A DNA stretch of 64,000 nt from Saccharopolyspora spinosa NRRL 18395 (GCF_000194155.1 NZ_GL877878.1:372001-436000); one strand, 5' to 3'; shown: positions 18,865 to 28,334, counted from the first letter of the stretch. The notes: generated by a model not told the origin, from the sequence alone. Numbers and translations: made by a program.

Positions 18865-19620
18865 GTGAACACACCGAAGCAGCCAGAGCCCGCTGCGAAC
18901 GCATCGCTGCCGCCCACCCCGCCGGAGCCCGCGTTGGCTCGGACCCACCGGTGGGGGCTCGGCGCGTTCTTCTTCGCGCAGGCGATCTTCGTGCTGGTCT
19001 CGGTGACGCTCGCCGCCGCGCTGGGCAGCCCCGACAGCGTGACGCTGGTCGTGATGCTGGTGCTGCCGACGGTGCTGGCCGGGGCGGTGGCCGTGGTGAT
19101 CACCGTGGTGCGCGGCAACGGCCCGCGACACGACTTCGGCCTCGAATGGCACTGGTCGGACGTCACCACCGGCCTGGCCATCGGGGGCGTCGGCCTGGTC
19201 ACGACGACCATCGCCTCGATGCTGTGGATGAAGTGGATGGGCCCGGGCGAAGGGCAGTCCACGGTGAGCAGCCTGGTCGACGGGGTGCAGCTGCCACCGG
19301 CGCTGGCGGTGGTGATCTTCCTGCACATCTGGCTGGTGGCGCCGCTGTGCGAGGAGCTGCTCTACCGCGGGCTGCTCTGGGGCGCGATGGAACGGCTGCG
19401 TTGGAGCCAGCTGAACGTGTTCGTGCTCAGCACGGCGGTCTTCGCGATCGGCCACCTGGAGCCGGAGCGCACCGTGCTGCTGCTGGTGATCGCCATCCCG
19501 ATCGGCGTGGCCCGGCTCGTCACCGGGCGGTTGATGGCGAGCGTGGTCGCGCACCAGGTGAACAACTTCCTGCCCGCGCTCGGCTTGCTGCTGGTCTCCC
19601 TCGGCCTGCTCCCGGCCTAG
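18865..19620 (+). CDS. CPBP family intramembrane metalloprotease (second of two)
   Basis: 251 residues from the GTG at 18865, which has CGGAGG four bases upstream; the ATG at 18823 would add 14 residues. It keeps the family motifs CEELLYRGLLWG (EExxxR), FAIGHLEPE (His) and VAHQVNNFLPAL (HxxxN). The architecture matches its upstream neighbour, so the pair probably arose by tandem duplication followed by divergence. Function and substrate are unknown. Confidence 0.85.
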   Translation: MNTPKQPEPAANASLPPTPPEPALARTHRWGLGAFFFAQAIFVLVSVTLAAALGSPDSVTLVVMLVLPTVLAGAVAVVITVVRGNGPRHDFGLEWHWSDVTTGLAIGGVGLVTTTIASMLWMKWMGPGEGQSTVSSLVDGVQLPPALAVVIFLHIWLVAPLCEELLYRGLLWGAMERLRWSQLNVFVLSTAVFAIGHLEPERTVLLLVIAIPIGVARLVTGRLMASVVAHQVNNFLPALGLLLVSLGLLPA

Positions 19621-19662
19621 CGGTGCCTGCTGGCCCGGGTCCGCGGCAACGGCGGCCGCACT

Positions 19663-19672
19663 ATCTGGCACA
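19663..19672 (+). promoter_or_regulatory. Promoter-like motif shared by rpsP and rplS leaders
   Basis: ATCTGGCACA is followed by ATTAG, about 140 bases before rpsP. The identical 10-mer occurs at 21966-21975 before rplS. Both lie alone in leaders of ribosomal-protein genes, which suggests an extended -10 type element. Confidence 0.4.
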
Positions 19673-19809
19673 ATTAGATGCTGTTCGCCGCGAGGGGTCC
19701 CTCTCACCGCTTGTGGCCCATTGACGTACGAGCATTCCATTCCGCTGCCCCACGCGGCTTGGGCATGCTCACCGGAGCACGAACGAGAGTCTGAGGAGCA
19801 CCAGCACCC

Positions 19810-20262
19810 GTGGCTGTGAAGATCAAGCTCGCGCGGATCGGCAAGATCCGCGAGCCGCACTACCGCATCGTGGTCGCCGACGCCCGGACCCGCCGCAACG
19901 GCCGGGCCATCGAGACGATCGGGCAGTACCACCCGAAGCAGAACCCGAGCGGCATCATCGTCAACTCGGAGCGGGCGCAGTACTGGCTGGGTGTCGGCGC
20001 GCAGCCGACCGAACCGGTGCAGAACATCCTGGAGATCACCGGCGACTGGCAGAAGTTCAAGGGCCTGCCGGGTGCCGAGGGTCGGCTGAAGGTCGCCGAG
20101 CCGAAGCCGAGCAAGCAGGAGCTGTTCGAGGCCGCACTGGCCGCCGCCGGCGAGGAGCCCACCACCGAGGCCACCACCCCGAAGAAGAAGGGTGCGAAGA
20201 AGGCCGAGGACAAGGCTGAGGACAAGGCCGAAGAGCAGAAGTCCGAGGAAGGTCAGGCGTGA
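19810..20262 (+). CDS. rpsP: 30S ribosomal protein S16
   Basis: 150 residues, with the typical S16 core in residues 1-85 ([19 protein letters not shown]) and a C-terminal extension rich in Lys, Ala and Glu ([17 protein letters not shown]) as seen in actinobacteria. GTG start. It is the first gene of rpsP-khpA-rimM-trmD: its stop overlaps the KH-protein gene by four bases. S16 is an early assembly protein that binds the 5' domain of 16S rRNA. Confidence 0.97.
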   Translation: MAVKIKLARIGKIREPHYRIVVADARTRRNGRAIETIGQYHPKQNPSGIIVNSERAQYWLGVGAQPTEPVQNILEITGDWQKFKGLPGAEGRLKVAEPKPSKQELFEAALAAAGEEPTTEATTPKKKGAKKAEDKAEDKAEEQKSEEGQA

Positions 20263-20498
20263 CGGTCCTCGCGGACGCGCTTGAACACCTGGTGCGCGGC
20301 ATCGTCGATAACCCCGACGATGTCCGCGTCCAGCTGCTCACGACCCGACGCGGTCGCACCCTCGAGGTGCACGTGAACCCGGACGACCTGGGCAAGGTCA
20401 TCGGTCGCGGTGGGCGCACCGCGACGGCGCTGCGGACCGTGATGTCCGGCATCGGTGGGCGCGGCATCCGGGTCGACGTGGTCGACACCGACCGCTGA
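20259..20498 (+). CDS. khpA: KH-domain RNA-binding protein (KhpA/YlqC type)
   Basis: 79 residues, essentially one KH domain. The GxxG loop lies in [16 protein letters not shown] (residues about 46-61). It overlaps rpsP by four bases and precedes rimM by 8 bases, the standard position for this gene. Homologues bind small RNAs and mRNAs and affect cell length and division in Gram-positive bacteria. Confidence 0.92.
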   Translation: MTVLADALEHLVRGIVDNPDDVRVQLLTTRRGRTLEVHVNPDDLGKVIGRGGRTATALRTVMSGIGGRGIRVDVVDTDR

Positions 20499-20506
20499 GC
20501 ACGACC

Positions 20507-21046
20507 ATGAACGAGCCTGAGCTGGAAACCCTGGCCGTCGGCCGCGTCGTGCGGCCGCACGGCATCCGGGGAGAACTCGTCGTCGAGGTGCTCACCGACA
20601 GCCCGGAGCTGCGGTTCGCTCCCGGCTCGGTGCTCGGGGTCCAGCGGCGCGGGGTGGTCCGCGCGCAGAACCTGACGGTGACAGCCGCCCGGCAGCACGC
20701 CGGGCGGCTGCTCGTGCGCGCGGAGGGCGTCGAGGGCCGGGAAGCCGCCGAGGACCTGCGCGGCGTGCTGCTCACGGTCCGCTCCGACGTCCTCGAACCG
20801 ACCGGTGATCCGGACGAGTTCCACGACCACGAGCTGACCGGCCTGCGGGTCGAACTGGTCTCCGGCGACGAGGTGGGTGCGGTGGGCGAAGTGCTGCACA
20901 CGCCCGCCGGCGAGCTACTGGCCGTGCGCACCGCCGACGGCCGGGAGGTCCTGGTGCCGTTCGTGGCCGAGATCGTGCCCGAGGTCGATCTCGCCGCCGG
21001 TCGCCTCGTCGTAGACCCGCCGGAAGGCCTGCTCGACGCGGAGTGA
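20507..21046 (+). CDS. rimM: Ribosome maturation factor RimM
   Basis: 179 residues, the usual RimM length. The N-terminal beta-barrel has [16 protein letters not shown]; the C-terminal PRC-barrel has [16 protein letters not shown] and [15 protein letters not shown]. RimM binds S19 and assists 30S head assembly. It is encoded between the KH protein and trmD, as expected. Confidence 0.95.
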   Translation: MNEPELETLAVGRVVRPHGIRGELVVEVLTDSPELRFAPGSVLGVQRRGVVRAQNLTVTAARQHAGRLLVRAEGVEGREAAEDLRGVLLTVRSDVLEPTGDPDEFHDHELTGLRVELVSGDEVGAVGEVLHTPAGELLAVRTADGREVLVPFVAEIVPEVDLAAGRLVVDPPEGLLDAE

Positions 21047-21118
21047 CGCCGCACCCGGCAACAACAAGGCAAAACCGCCCTCGCCGTCCGGTGGGGGTGT
21101 TTCCTTTTCGAGGGCCCC

Positions 21119-21925
21119 ATGCGCATCGACGTCATCACGATCTTCCCCGACTACCTGGCCCCGCTGCGGGAAGCGCTGCTGGGCAAGGCCATCGAACGCG
21201 AGCGGATCGCGGTCGGCGTGCACGACCTGCGGGACTGGACGCACGACGTGCACCGGGCCGTGGACGACAGCCCCTACGGCGGCGGCCCCGGCATGGTGAT
21301 GAAGCCGGACGTCTGGGGCGCGGCGCTGGACGGTGTTTGTGGCGCTGCTGCGGCATCCGCTGACTCCCCCGCGCCGCGGCTGGTGGTGCCGACCCCGGCC
21401 GGGCGGCCGTTCGACCAGCGCACCGCCATCCGCTGGTCCGCCGAGCCCTGGCTGGTGTTCGCCTGCGGTCGCTACGAGGGCATCGACCAGCGGGTGATCG
21501 ACGACGCCGCCACCAGGATGCCGGTGGAGGAGGTCTCCATCGGCGACTACGTGCTGGTCGGTGGTGAGGTCGCCGCGCTGGTCATGATCGAGGCGGTGGC
21601 CCGGCTGCTGCCAGGCGTGCTGGGCAACCCCCTGTCGGCCGAGCAGGACTCGTTCTCCGACGGCCTGCTGGAAGGCCCCTGCTACACCCGTCCCGAGGTG
21701 TGGCGCGGGCACGCCGTGCCGGACGTGCTGCGTTCCGGCAACCACGCCGCGATCGCCCGCTGGCGGCGCGATCAGGCGCTGGCCCGGACCTACCGGCGAC
21801 GCCCAGATCTGCTGGCCGCGCTGCCGGCGGGGACCCTGGACGCGGCCGACCGCGAGCAACTCGATAAGCTGCGGGGGTCGGAGCATTCCGACGAGTCCCG
21901 GAATGCCGGAGACGCGCCGCGCTGA
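21119..21925 (+). CDS. trmD: tRNA (guanine-N1)-methyltransferase TrmD
   Basis: 268 residues. TrmD methylates G37 of tRNAs reading CNN codons and prevents +1 frameshifting. SPOUT-knot features are [14 protein letters not shown] and [20 protein letters not shown] near residues 115-165, then [18 protein letters not shown]. The ATG at 21119 begins [13 protein letters not shown], the normal N-terminus. A 72-base gap with a weak GC dyad separates it from rimM. Confidence 0.96.
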   Translation: MRIDVITIFPDYLAPLREALLGKAIERERIAVGVHDLRDWTHDVHRAVDDSPYGGGPGMVMKPDVWGAALDGVCGAAAASADSPAPRLVVPTPAGRPFDQRTAIRWSAEPWLVFACGRYEGIDQRVIDDAATRMPVEEVSIGDYVLVGGEVAALVMIEAVARLLPGVLGNPLSAEQDSFSDGLLEGPCYTRPEVWRGHAVPDVLRSGNHAAIARWRRDQALARTYRRRPDLLAALPAGTLDAADREQLDKLRGSEHSDESRNAGDAPR

Positions 21926-21965
21926 CCCCCGCGTCGGTGGGGTCGGTTCAGACGCCGAAATGCGG

Positions 21966-21975
21966 ATCTGGCACA
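21966..21975 (+). promoter_or_regulatory. Promoter-like motif of the rplS leader
   Basis: ATCTGGCACA followed by CTGG, 143 bases before rplS. It is identical to the motif at 19663 before rpsP. It implies that rplS has its own promoter and a leader of about 135 nt. Confidence 0.4.
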
Positions 21976-22118
21976 CTGGAACGGTTGATGCAGCCGAACG
22001 TCAGGTTCGGCGGGCTCACAAGCAAGTTCACCCCGTGTCAGGCGGTGCCCACCAGTAGGTCGGGTCATCGACATGCGAGAACACGGGTGCCTTCGACACG
22101 GATGAGGACGGACCACCG

Positions 22119-22478
22119 ATGAACACCCTGGACGCGCTGGACGCCCAGTCGTTGCGTTCCGACATTCCGGCCTTCCGGCCTGGCGACACGCTGAAGGTCC
22201 ACGTCCGCGTCATCGAGGGTTCGCGCGAGCGGATCCAGGTCTTCCAGGGCGTGGTCATCCGCCGGCAGGGCGGTGGCATCCGGGAGACCTTCACCGTGCG
22301 CAAGATTTCCTTCGGTGTCGGTGTGGAGCGGACGTTCCCGGTGCACACCCCGAACATCGCGCAGATCGAGGTCGTGGCGCGCGGTGACGTTCGGCGGGCG
22401 AAGCTGTACTACCTGCGCGAGCTGCGCGGCAAGAAGGCCAAGATCAAGGAGAAGCGCGAGACCGCGTCGGCTTCCTGA
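22119..22478 (+). CDS. rplS: 50S ribosomal protein L19
   Basis: 119 residues, the normal length. L19 core motifs are [37 protein letters not shown], and the basic C-terminus [17 protein letters not shown]. It lies at the 30S-50S interface. It has a separate leader and is closed by a textbook terminator, so it is probably monocistronic although it belongs to the trmD neighbourhood. Confidence 0.97.
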   Translation: MNTLDALDAQSLRSDIPAFRPGDTLKVHVRVIEGSRERIQVFQGVVIRRQGGGIRETFTVRKISFGVGVERTFPVHTPNIAQIEVVARGDVRRAKLYYLRELRGKKAKIKEKRETASAS

Positions 22479-22504
22479 TCGGCGTTCCACTCGGAACCAC
22501 CGAC

Positions 22505-22530
22505 CGGCCCAGGTGTACGCACCTGGGCCG
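22505..22530 (+). terminator. Terminator of rplS
   Basis: A perfect 11-bp stem (22505-22515 with 22520-22530) is capped by a TACG tetraloop, followed by TTTCG. A separate GGTGATC/GATCACC dyad lies at 22589-22613 upstream of lepB. Confidence 0.9.
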
Positions 22531-22760
22531 TTTCGCGTGCCGTGGATAGGCGTTTTGCCCGGTGGCGGTCGCGCATCGGTGTCGGTCGGGTGATCCACCT
22601 TCGAGTGATCACCGGCTGGTCCGTGTGGTGTCGTCCCGCTCCCTCGAATCGGATTTACCGGGAAATAGCACGTCAAAGCGGTGCCGCGGGGCGTTCGAAT
22701 CAGGTGCCTGCGGCGGGGGGAGCGCGACGGCGGCCGCCGCGGTTCCAGTAGCCTGGCCAG

Positions 22761-23675
22761 GTGGCCGACGTCATGCGCAGCGGATCAGCGGAAGACCCCA
22801 ACGGCGCGGAGCGCCCCAGTGGTGCCCCGGACGAGCCGGGGGATGGTGCCCGCCGTCGCAAGCCCAAGGGCAAGAAGAAGGGCTCGTTCTGGCGCGAGCT
22901 GCCGATCCTGATCGTCACGGCACTCGTCCTGACGGTGCTCATCCAGGCGTTCCTGGCCAGGGTGTACGTGATCCCATCGCAGTCGATGGAGCAGACCCTG
23001 CACGGGTGCACCGGCTGCAACAACGACCGGGTGCTGGTGGACAAGGTCACCTACCGGTTCAGCGATCCGGAACCGGGCGACGTGGTGGTGTTCCGCGGCC
23101 CGCAGCCCTGGGTGCAGAACGAGTTCGAGGTGGATGAGCCGTCCAACCCCGTCGCCGGTTTCTTCCAGGGCGCGGCGTCGCTGCTGGGCTTCGGCGCTCC
23201 GGACGAGAAGGACTTCGTCAAGCGGGTGATCGCCGTCGGCGGCCAGACCGTGGCGTGCTGCGACGCGCAGAACCGGGTGCTGGTCGACGGCAAGCCGCTC
23301 AACGAGCCGTATCTGTACTGGGAGCCCGGACGTGGCGTCGGTCAGGACGAGTTCAAGCCGGTGAAGGTGCCGCCGGGGCACCTGTGGGTGATGGGGGACA
23401 ACCGCAACGACTCGGCGGACTCGCGGGTGCAGGGCGGTGGCGGTAGCAACGGTGCCGTGCCGGTCGAGAACGTGATCGGCAAGGCCCAGCTGATCGTGCT
23501 GCCGCCGACCCGCTGGCAGAGCATCCCGGAACCTAACCCGCAGACCACCGCGCTGGGCGCACCGGCCTGGCAGACCGGGGTGCCGATGGGCGTCGGGTTC
23601 GCCGCGGCGTTCCCGACGCTGTGGCTGGGTCGTAGGCTCGTCGGTGTGGTGAACAAGAGACGGTCGTCGGAGTGA
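22761..23675 (+). CDS. lepB: Signal peptidase I
   Basis: 304 residues. A charged Pro/Lys N-terminal tail leads to a membrane helix ([19 protein letters not shown]). The S26 catalytic serine follows in [11 protein letters not shown] (about Ser75), and the catalytic lysine lies in [11 protein letters not shown] (about Lys154). The family box [11 protein letters not shown] is present. A second hydrophobic segment near the C-terminus ([13 protein letters not shown]) suggests a second anchor. It removes Sec signal peptides outside the membrane. The GTG at 22761 is used. rnhB starts 7 bases after its stop. Confidence 0.95.
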   Translation: MADVMRSGSAEDPNGAERPSGAPDEPGDGARRRKPKGKKKGSFWRELPILIVTALVLTVLIQAFLARVYVIPSQSMEQTLHGCTGCNNDRVLVDKVTYRFSDPEPGDVVVFRGPQPWVQNEFEVDEPSNPVAGFFQGAASLLGFGAPDEKDFVKRVIAVGGQTVACCDAQNRVLVDGKPLNEPYLYWEPGRGVGQDEFKPVKVPPGHLWVMGDNRNDSADSRVQGGGGSNGAVPVENVIGKAQLIVLPPTRWQSIPEPNPQTTALGAPAWQTGVPMGVGFAAAFPTLWLGRRLVGVVNKRRSSE

Positions 23676-23682
23676 CGTCGAG

Positions 23683-24435
23683 GTGACGGTGGCGGCGTTC
23701 CGGCCGCCGAGGTCGGTGATCCGGCGCAGCAGTGGTAACTGGGCCCTCCAGAGCGCGTTGGACCGCAGGGGCCTCGGGCCGGTGGCAGGTGTGGACGAGG
23801 CCGGGCGTGGCGCATGCGCGGGTCCGCTCGTGGTGGCCGCGTGCGCGCTCCGCCCGGGGGACGCGCGGCGGTTCGACGGGCTGACGGACTCGAAGGTGCT
23901 CTCGGAGGCCGATCGGGAGCGCCTGTACGACCGCGTGACCGAGCGGGCGCTGAGCTGCTCCACCATCGTGATTCCGGCCGAGGACGTCGATGCGCTCGGA
24001 ATCCACGTGGCGAACCTGGAGGGCATGCGGCGTGCGGTCGCGCAGCTGAACCCGCATCCGGGTTACGTGCTGACCGATGGCTTCCGCGTGTCGGGACTGG
24101 CGACGCCCAGCGTGGCCGTGGTGAAGGGCGATCTGGTCGCGGCCTGCGTGGCCGCGGCGTCGGTGCTGGCGAAGGTGACCCGGGACCGGTTGATGACCGC
24201 GCAGCTACACGTCGAGTTCCCCGACTACGGGTTCGACGAGCACAAGGGGTACAGCACGCCCGTGCACTCGGCCCGGCTGACGCGGTTCGGCCCCTGCGCC
24301 GAGCACCGGTGGTCCTACGCGAACGTGGTGTCCGCGGCGCAGCGGCACGGGATGCGCTCGCCGCGCATCGTGACCAGCAAGCCCGGGTTGTTCGATGCTT
24401 CGGAGGGGGATGTGGTGGACAATGAGGCGTTGTAG
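23683..24435 (+). CDS. rnhB: Ribonuclease HII
   Basis: 250 residues. RNase HII cuts the RNA strand of RNA-DNA hybrids and single ribonucleotides in DNA. The acidic active site is seen as [17 protein letters not shown] (Asp-Glu), LTDSKVLS, and YVLTDGFRV, with the GxxGxG-type loop around [21 protein letters not shown]. It is co-transcribed with lepB (7-base gap) and followed by the DUF2469 gene, an actinobacterial arrangement. Confidence 0.95.
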   Translation: MTVAAFRPPRSVIRRSSGNWALQSALDRRGLGPVAGVDEAGRGACAGPLVVAACALRPGDARRFDGLTDSKVLSEADRERLYDRVTERALSCSTIVIPAEDVDALGIHVANLEGMRRAVAQLNPHPGYVLTDGFRVSGLATPSVAVVKGDLVAACVAAASVLAKVTRDRLMTAQLHVEFPDYGFDEHKGYSTPVHSARLTRFGPCAEHRWSYANVVSAAQRHGMRSPRIVTSKPGLFDASEGDVVDNEAL

Positions 24436-24468
24436 TCCGAACGGCAATGCAGAAGGGCTCGCACAGCG

Positions 24469-24792
24469 ATGAGCGCCGAGGATCTCGAGAAGTACGAGAC
24501 CGAGATGGAGCTGCAGCTCTACAAGGAGTACCGCGACATCGTCGGGCAGTTCACCTACGTCGTGGAGACGGAACGGCGCTTCTACCTGGCCAACGTCGTG
24601 GACGTCCAGGTGCGCAACTCCGACTCGGAGGTCTACTTCGAGGTGGCTATGTCGGACGCGTGGGTGTGGGACATGTACCGGCCGGCGCGGTTCGTGAAGA
24701 ACGTGCGGGTGATCACGTTCAAGGACGTCAATGTCGAGGAGCTGGACAAACCGGACCTCCGGCTGCCGGAGAGCGGCCCGTTCGGTTCCTGA
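24469..24792 (+). CDS. DUF2469 family protein
   Basis: 107 residues, strongly conserved in actinobacteria immediately after rnhB. The N-terminus MSAEDLEKYETEMELQLYKE is characteristic, and the body is acidic and aromatic (VYFEVAMSDAWVWDMYRPAR). It has no signal peptide, membrane helix or catalytic motif that I recognise. The constant pairing with rnhB suggests a role in nucleic-acid processing, but no function is established. A strong terminator follows 13 bases after its stop. Confidence 0.9.
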   Translation: MSAEDLEKYETEMELQLYKEYRDIVGQFTYVVETERRFYLANVVDVQVRNSDSEVYFEVAMSDAWVWDMYRPARFVKNVRVITFKDVNVEELDKPDLRLPESGPFGS

Positions 24793-24804
24793 TCCCGATC
24801 TCGC

Positions 24805-24845
24805 AGCCCGGGTGGTCTATCCGACCGCCCGGGCTTCTTCTTTTT
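24805..24845 (+). terminator. Intrinsic terminator with T-rich tail after the DUF2469 gene
   Basis: A 13-bp stem (24805-24817 with 24823-24835, one G-T pair) and a 5-base loop are followed by TCTTCTTTTT. It is one of the few in this window with a true T tract. It ends the lepB-rnhB-DUF2469 unit. Confidence 0.93.
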
Positions 24846-24849
24846 GCGG

Positions 24850-24897
24850 GCCGTTTTGCAAGCCGTTGTACAAACCGTTTTGCAAGCCGTTGTGCAA
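24850..24897. repeat. Four tandem 12-bp repeats in an AT-rich gap
   Basis: Units are GCCGTTTTGCAA, GCCGTTGTACAA, ACCGTTTTGCAA and GCCGTTGTGCAA, head to tail without spacers, so the array is also two 24-bp units. The surrounding gap (about 24840-25170) is clearly richer in A+T than the rest of the window. It lies between the rnhB operon terminator and the yraN-comM-dprA genes. A regulator-binding array or a decayed sequence are both possible. Confidence 0.75.
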
Positions 24898-25182
24898 ATG
24901 TTGCGTGACCCCAATTCCTGTATCGGCGGATTCTGCAAATTTCGCAGTATGCGAAGCGATTCTTGCTTGAATGACAATTGTTCCTACTCCTTCGGGTGAG
25001 GAGAGTTGTCCACAGCGGACGGATTGATCCACAGATTTCGAAAATAACTGGAGATCGGTCCCGAATGCGGGCACCTTGGATGCATCGACGTGCTCGAATC
25101 CCTTGGCGTACTTGGTGGAACTCGCTCATGTGCGCTTCCGGATACCGGCACGGAACCCCGAACCCGAATCGAGGAGGAAGCC

Positions 25183-25584
25183 GTGCGCCGGAAGAAGGTC
25201 GTGGGTCAGCTGTCCGATGACGACACCAGGGGCCGCAGACATGCGTTGGGCGCCGAGGGGGAGCGGCTGGCGGCAGCGCTCCTGGAACGCTGCGGCCTGA
25301 CCGTGTTGGACCGGAATTGGCAATGCCCGCAAGGAGAACTCGACATCGTCGCCACCGACGGCGACACCGTGGTGTGCTGCGAGGTCAAGGCGCGCTCCGG
25401 CATGGACTACGGCGGACCGAGCTACGCGATCGTGCCGGAGAAGATCAACCGGATCCGGGGCGTGGCGCAGTCCTGGCTGGCGGCGCGTGGCCTGGTGGGT
25501 TGCCGGGTGCGGTTCGACGTCGTGGCGGTGCTGTGGCCGCCGGGCAAGCAGCCGCGCATCAAGCACTTGGAGGGGGTGTTCTAG
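25183..25584 (+). CDS. yraN: YraN/UPF0102 family nuclease-fold protein
   Basis: 133 residues from the GTG at 25183, which has GAGGAGGAAG upstream; the longer frame from 25090 is rejected as it exceeds the family length. The restriction-endonuclease-like core [21 protein letters not shown] (Glu-Asp then EVK) is conserved, preceded by [14 protein letters not shown] and DRNWQCPQ. The family is of unknown role but is linked by context to DNA processing. Its stop touches the comM start (TAGATG). Confidence 0.9.
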   Translation: MRRKKVVGQLSDDDTRGRRHALGAEGERLAAALLERCGLTVLDRNWQCPQGELDIVATDGDTVVCCEVKARSGMDYGGPSYAIVPEKINRIRGVAQSWLAARGLVGCRVRFDVVAVLWPPGKQPRIKHLEGVF

Positions 25585-27099
25585 ATGGCACTGCGACGGA
25601 CCTGGGCGGTCGCGCTGTTCGGAGTGGACGGCGTGCTCGTCGAGGTAGAAGCCGACGTGCGCAAGGGTGGGTTGCCATCTGTGCAGCTCCTTGGCCTGCC
25701 CGACACGGCGCTGCAGGAGTCGAAGAACCGGGTGCGCGCGGCGATCCAGAACTGCAAGGAGGACTGGCCAGCGAGCTGCGTGACGTTGGCGCTGTCGCCG
25801 GCCGCGCTGCCCAAGACCGGTACGTCGTACGACCTGGCGCTGGCCTGCGCGGTGCTGGCCGGGGCGGAACTGGTGCCGCCGCACCGGCTGGCGGGCACGG
25901 TGTTGTTCGGCGAGTTGGCCCTGGACGGGCGCATCCGGCCGGTCCGTGGCCTGCTGCCCGCGCTCCTGGCCGCTCGCCGGGCGGGCATGCGCCGGGCGGT
26001 GGTACCCGCCGAGGGACTGGCCGAGGCGCACCTGGTGGAAGGCATCGAGGTGCTCGGCGCCGGGCACCTCCGGGACGTCGTCGGCTGGCTGCGCGAACTC
26101 GGCGAGCTTGATCGCCGACCGCCGCCGGTCGACCAGCCGCCTGCCGAAGACGTGCCGGACCTTTCCGACGTGCTGGGGCAACCCGAGGCGAGGTGGGCGC
26201 TGGAGGTCGCCGCGGCGGGCGGCCACCATCTGCTGATGGTCGGGCCGCCGGGCACCGGCAAGACGATGCTGGCCAAGCGGCTGTGCGGGCTGTTGCCGAG
26301 CCTGACCGCGCCCGAGGCGTTGGAGGTCACCGCGATCTGCTCGGTGGCCGGCGACCTGCCAGGGACCGCGCTGATCCGGACCCCGCCGTTCGTGGCGCCG
26401 CACCCCACGCTGTCGATCCCGGCACTGATCGGCGGCGGCACCGGACTGGCGAAACCGGGCGCGGTGAGCAGGGCGCATCGAGGGGTTCTCCTTCTGGATG
26501 AGGCCTGCGAGCTCGGGGCGAAACGGTTGGAGGCCTTGCGAACGGCGCTGGAGGAAGGCGAGGTCCGGCTGGCCCGGCGCGACGGCACGCTGCGCTACCC
26601 GGCGCGGTTCCAGCTGGTCCTGGCCACGAATCCGTGCCCGTGCGCGCCGGCTCGCGACCTGGACTGCCAGTGCCCGCCGCAGGTCCGGCGGCGCTACCTC
26701 GGAAAGTTGTCCGGGCCGCTGCTGGATCGGGTCGACCTGCGGGTTCGGATGCGTCCGATCACCGCGATGACCGTGCACAGCGGCGCCGAGCCGGAGGGCA
26801 CGGCGGCGGTGCGCAAGCGGGTGGAGGACGCGCGGGCGGCAGCGCGGGAGCGGTGGTCCGCGCACGGGTGGCAGACCAACACCGAGGTCCCGGGGCCGGT
26901 GCTGCGGCGGGAGTTCGCGCTGCCGGTCGAGGCGACTGGACTGCTGGACCGGGGGCTGGAGGTCGGCGCGATCACGGCGCGGGGCGCAGACCGGTGCCTG
27001 CGGGTGGCCTGGACGCTGGCCGACCTCGACGGGAGTGATCAACCGGGTCCGGAGCACGTGGCGGCAGCCTTGGAGTTCCGGGACAGGAGGGCGGCGTGA
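25585..27099 (+). CDS. comM: ComM/YifB family Mg-chelatase-like AAA+ ATPase
   Basis: 504 residues. An N-terminal Lon-protease-like fold (VQLLGLPDTALQESKNRVRA) is followed by the AAA+ domain with Walker A VGPPGTGKTMLAKRL (about residues 219-233) and Walker B VLLLDEACEL, then a C-terminal Mg-chelatase helical domain with a Cys-rich insertion (NPCPCAPARDLDCQCP). ComM is a hexameric helicase that promotes branch migration during natural transformation. The gene lies between yraN and dprA with direct contact and a four-base overlap, so these form one operon. Confidence 0.93.
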   Translation: MALRRTWAVALFGVDGVLVEVEADVRKGGLPSVQLLGLPDTALQESKNRVRAAIQNCKEDWPASCVTLALSPAALPKTGTSYDLALACAVLAGAELVPPHRLAGTVLFGELALDGRIRPVRGLLPALLAARRAGMRRAVVPAEGLAEAHLVEGIEVLGAGHLRDVVGWLRELGELDRRPPPVDQPPAEDVPDLSDVLGQPEARWALEVAAAGGHHLLMVGPPGTGKTMLAKRLCGLLPSLTAPEALEVTAICSVAGDLPGTALIRTPPFVAPHPTLSIPALIGGGTGLAKPGAVSRAHRGVLLLDEACELGAKRLEALRTALEEGEVRLARRDGTLRYPARFQLVLATNPCPCAPARDLDCQCPPQVRRRYLGKLSGPLLDRVDLRVRMRPITAMTVHSGAEPEGTAAVRKRVEDARAAARERWSAHGWQTNTEVPGPVLRREFALPVEATGLLDRGLEVGAITARGADRCLRVAWTLADLDGSDQPGPEHVAAALEFRDRRAA

Positions 27100-28256
27100 T
27101 GACGAGGTGGACCGTGATGGGGGAGAAGGCGAAGCGGGAATTGCTGGCCGCCAGGGCTTTCCTGGCCGCCGTTGCCGAGCCGCCGGCCCCGGCGTTGGCC
27201 GGGTTCGTCGCGGAGCGCGGCCCGTGCCGGGCGGTCGGCCTGATCCAGCGGGAGAAGGCACCGCCGGACGTCGCGGCGGAGGTCGAGGCGCGGCGATGGC
27301 ACGTCTCGGGCGAACAGCTCCTGGCGGCCGCCGAGTCCGCCGGTGTCCGGCTGGTCGTGCCGGAGGACCCCGAATGGCCGCGCGGGGCATTCGACGGTCT
27401 GTCCGGGGCGAGATCGATCGACCTGCCGGGGATGGCCGAGCCGATCGCGTTGTGGGTCCGCGGCAAGGCGGTGCTGTCCGAAGCGGCGGAGCAGGCGGTG
27501 GCCGTGGTCGGTGCCAGAGCGGCATCCGGCTACGGCGAGCACGTGGCGGCGGAGTTCGGCCACGAGCTGGCGACCGCGGGGTTCACTGTGGTCTCCGGGG
27601 CTGCGTACGGCATCGACGGAGCCGCGCACAGAGGTGCTCTCGCAGCGGGAGGTTTGACGGTTGCCTTCCTCGCCTGCGGCGTTGACGTCGATTACCCGGC
27701 GGGGCACGGCAGGTTGCTGCGCGTCATCGCCGATCAAGGTGTCGTCGTGAGCGAATATCCGCTGGGTACGCCGCCTCGGAAGCACCGTTTTCTGGTCCGG
27801 AACAGGCTGATCGCGTCGGTGGGCCAAGCCACCGTCGTGGTCGAGGCCAGCGCTCGCAGCGGCGCGGCCAACACCGCGAACACCGCCGATGCGTTGGGAA
27901 GGCCCGTGTTGGCCGTGCCCGGGCCCGTGACGTCGAAGAATTCCGTGGGCTGCCACGGGATGGTCCGGTCTGGGCAGGCCGTGCTGGTCACCCGCACCCA
28001 GGAGGTCCTGGAGGCGCTGAGCCCGCTCGGCGCGTTGCCAGCGGTCGAAATCCCTGCCCAGCACCGCCGCACCGATGGGCTGCATCCGGATGCGCGACGC
28101 CTGCACGATGCTCTGACCGGTACGGACTGCGCCAGCGCGGACGAGCTGGCGCGGGACTCGGGGCTGCCGTTGGGCAAAGTCCGGGCGCTGCTGCCGGAGT
28201 TGGAACTGGCCGGGTTCGTGACCAGGTCCGAAGGGGGGTGGTCCGCGACGGAGTGA
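27096..28256 (+). CDS. dprA: DNA-processing protein DprA
   Basis: 386 residues. DprA loads RecA on incoming single-stranded DNA. The Rossmann core shows VAVVGARAASGYG (residues about 132-144), FTVVSGAAYGIDGAAHRGAL, VDYPAGH and VVEASARSGAANTA. A C-terminal winged-helix domain (LARDSGLPLGKVRALLPELE, then FVTRSEGGW) is present. GTG at 27096 or ATG at 27099 start, overlapping the comM stop. Confidence 0.95.
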   Translation: MMTRWTVMGEKAKRELLAARAFLAAVAEPPAPALAGFVAERGPCRAVGLIQREKAPPDVAAEVEARRWHVSGEQLLAAAESAGVRLVVPEDPEWPRGAFDGLSGARSIDLPGMAEPIALWVRGKAVLSEAAEQAVAVVGARAASGYGEHVAAEFGHELATAGFTVVSGAAYGIDGAAHRGALAAGGLTVAFLACGVDVDYPAGHGRLLRVIADQGVVVSEYPLGTPPRKHRFLVRNRLIASVGQATVVVEASARSGAANTANTADALGRPVLAVPGPVTSKNSVGCHGMVRSGQAVLVTRTQEVLEALSPLGALPAVEIPAQHRRTDGLHPDARRLHDALTGTDCASADELARDSGLPLGKVRALLPELELAGFVTRSEGGWSATE

Positions 28257-28297
28257 TCACGCGATCACGTGCTGACAGCTGAACTTCCACGGCGCAA

Positions 28298-28334
28298 GCC
28301 GAATCGCGCACCATTCAAGTGATCATGATTCGGC
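28298..28334. repeat. Inverted repeat in the dprA-xerC gap
   Basis: GCCGAATC (28298-28305) and GATTCGGC (28327-28334), 8 bp perfect, with a 21-base spacer, just upstream of xerC. It may be an operator or a weak terminator; the spacer favours an operator. Confidence 0.4.

Noticed and set aside
24728-25129. Minus-strand ORF (133 aa) containing repeated QRLAKR units
   Set aside because: It arises from the 12-bp tandem DNA repeat and overlaps the DUF2469 gene. No RBS and no homology that I recognise.
25126-27525. A 799-residue minus-strand open frame opposite yraN-comM-dprA
   Set aside because: Shadow of three well-supported genes; low-complexity composition.
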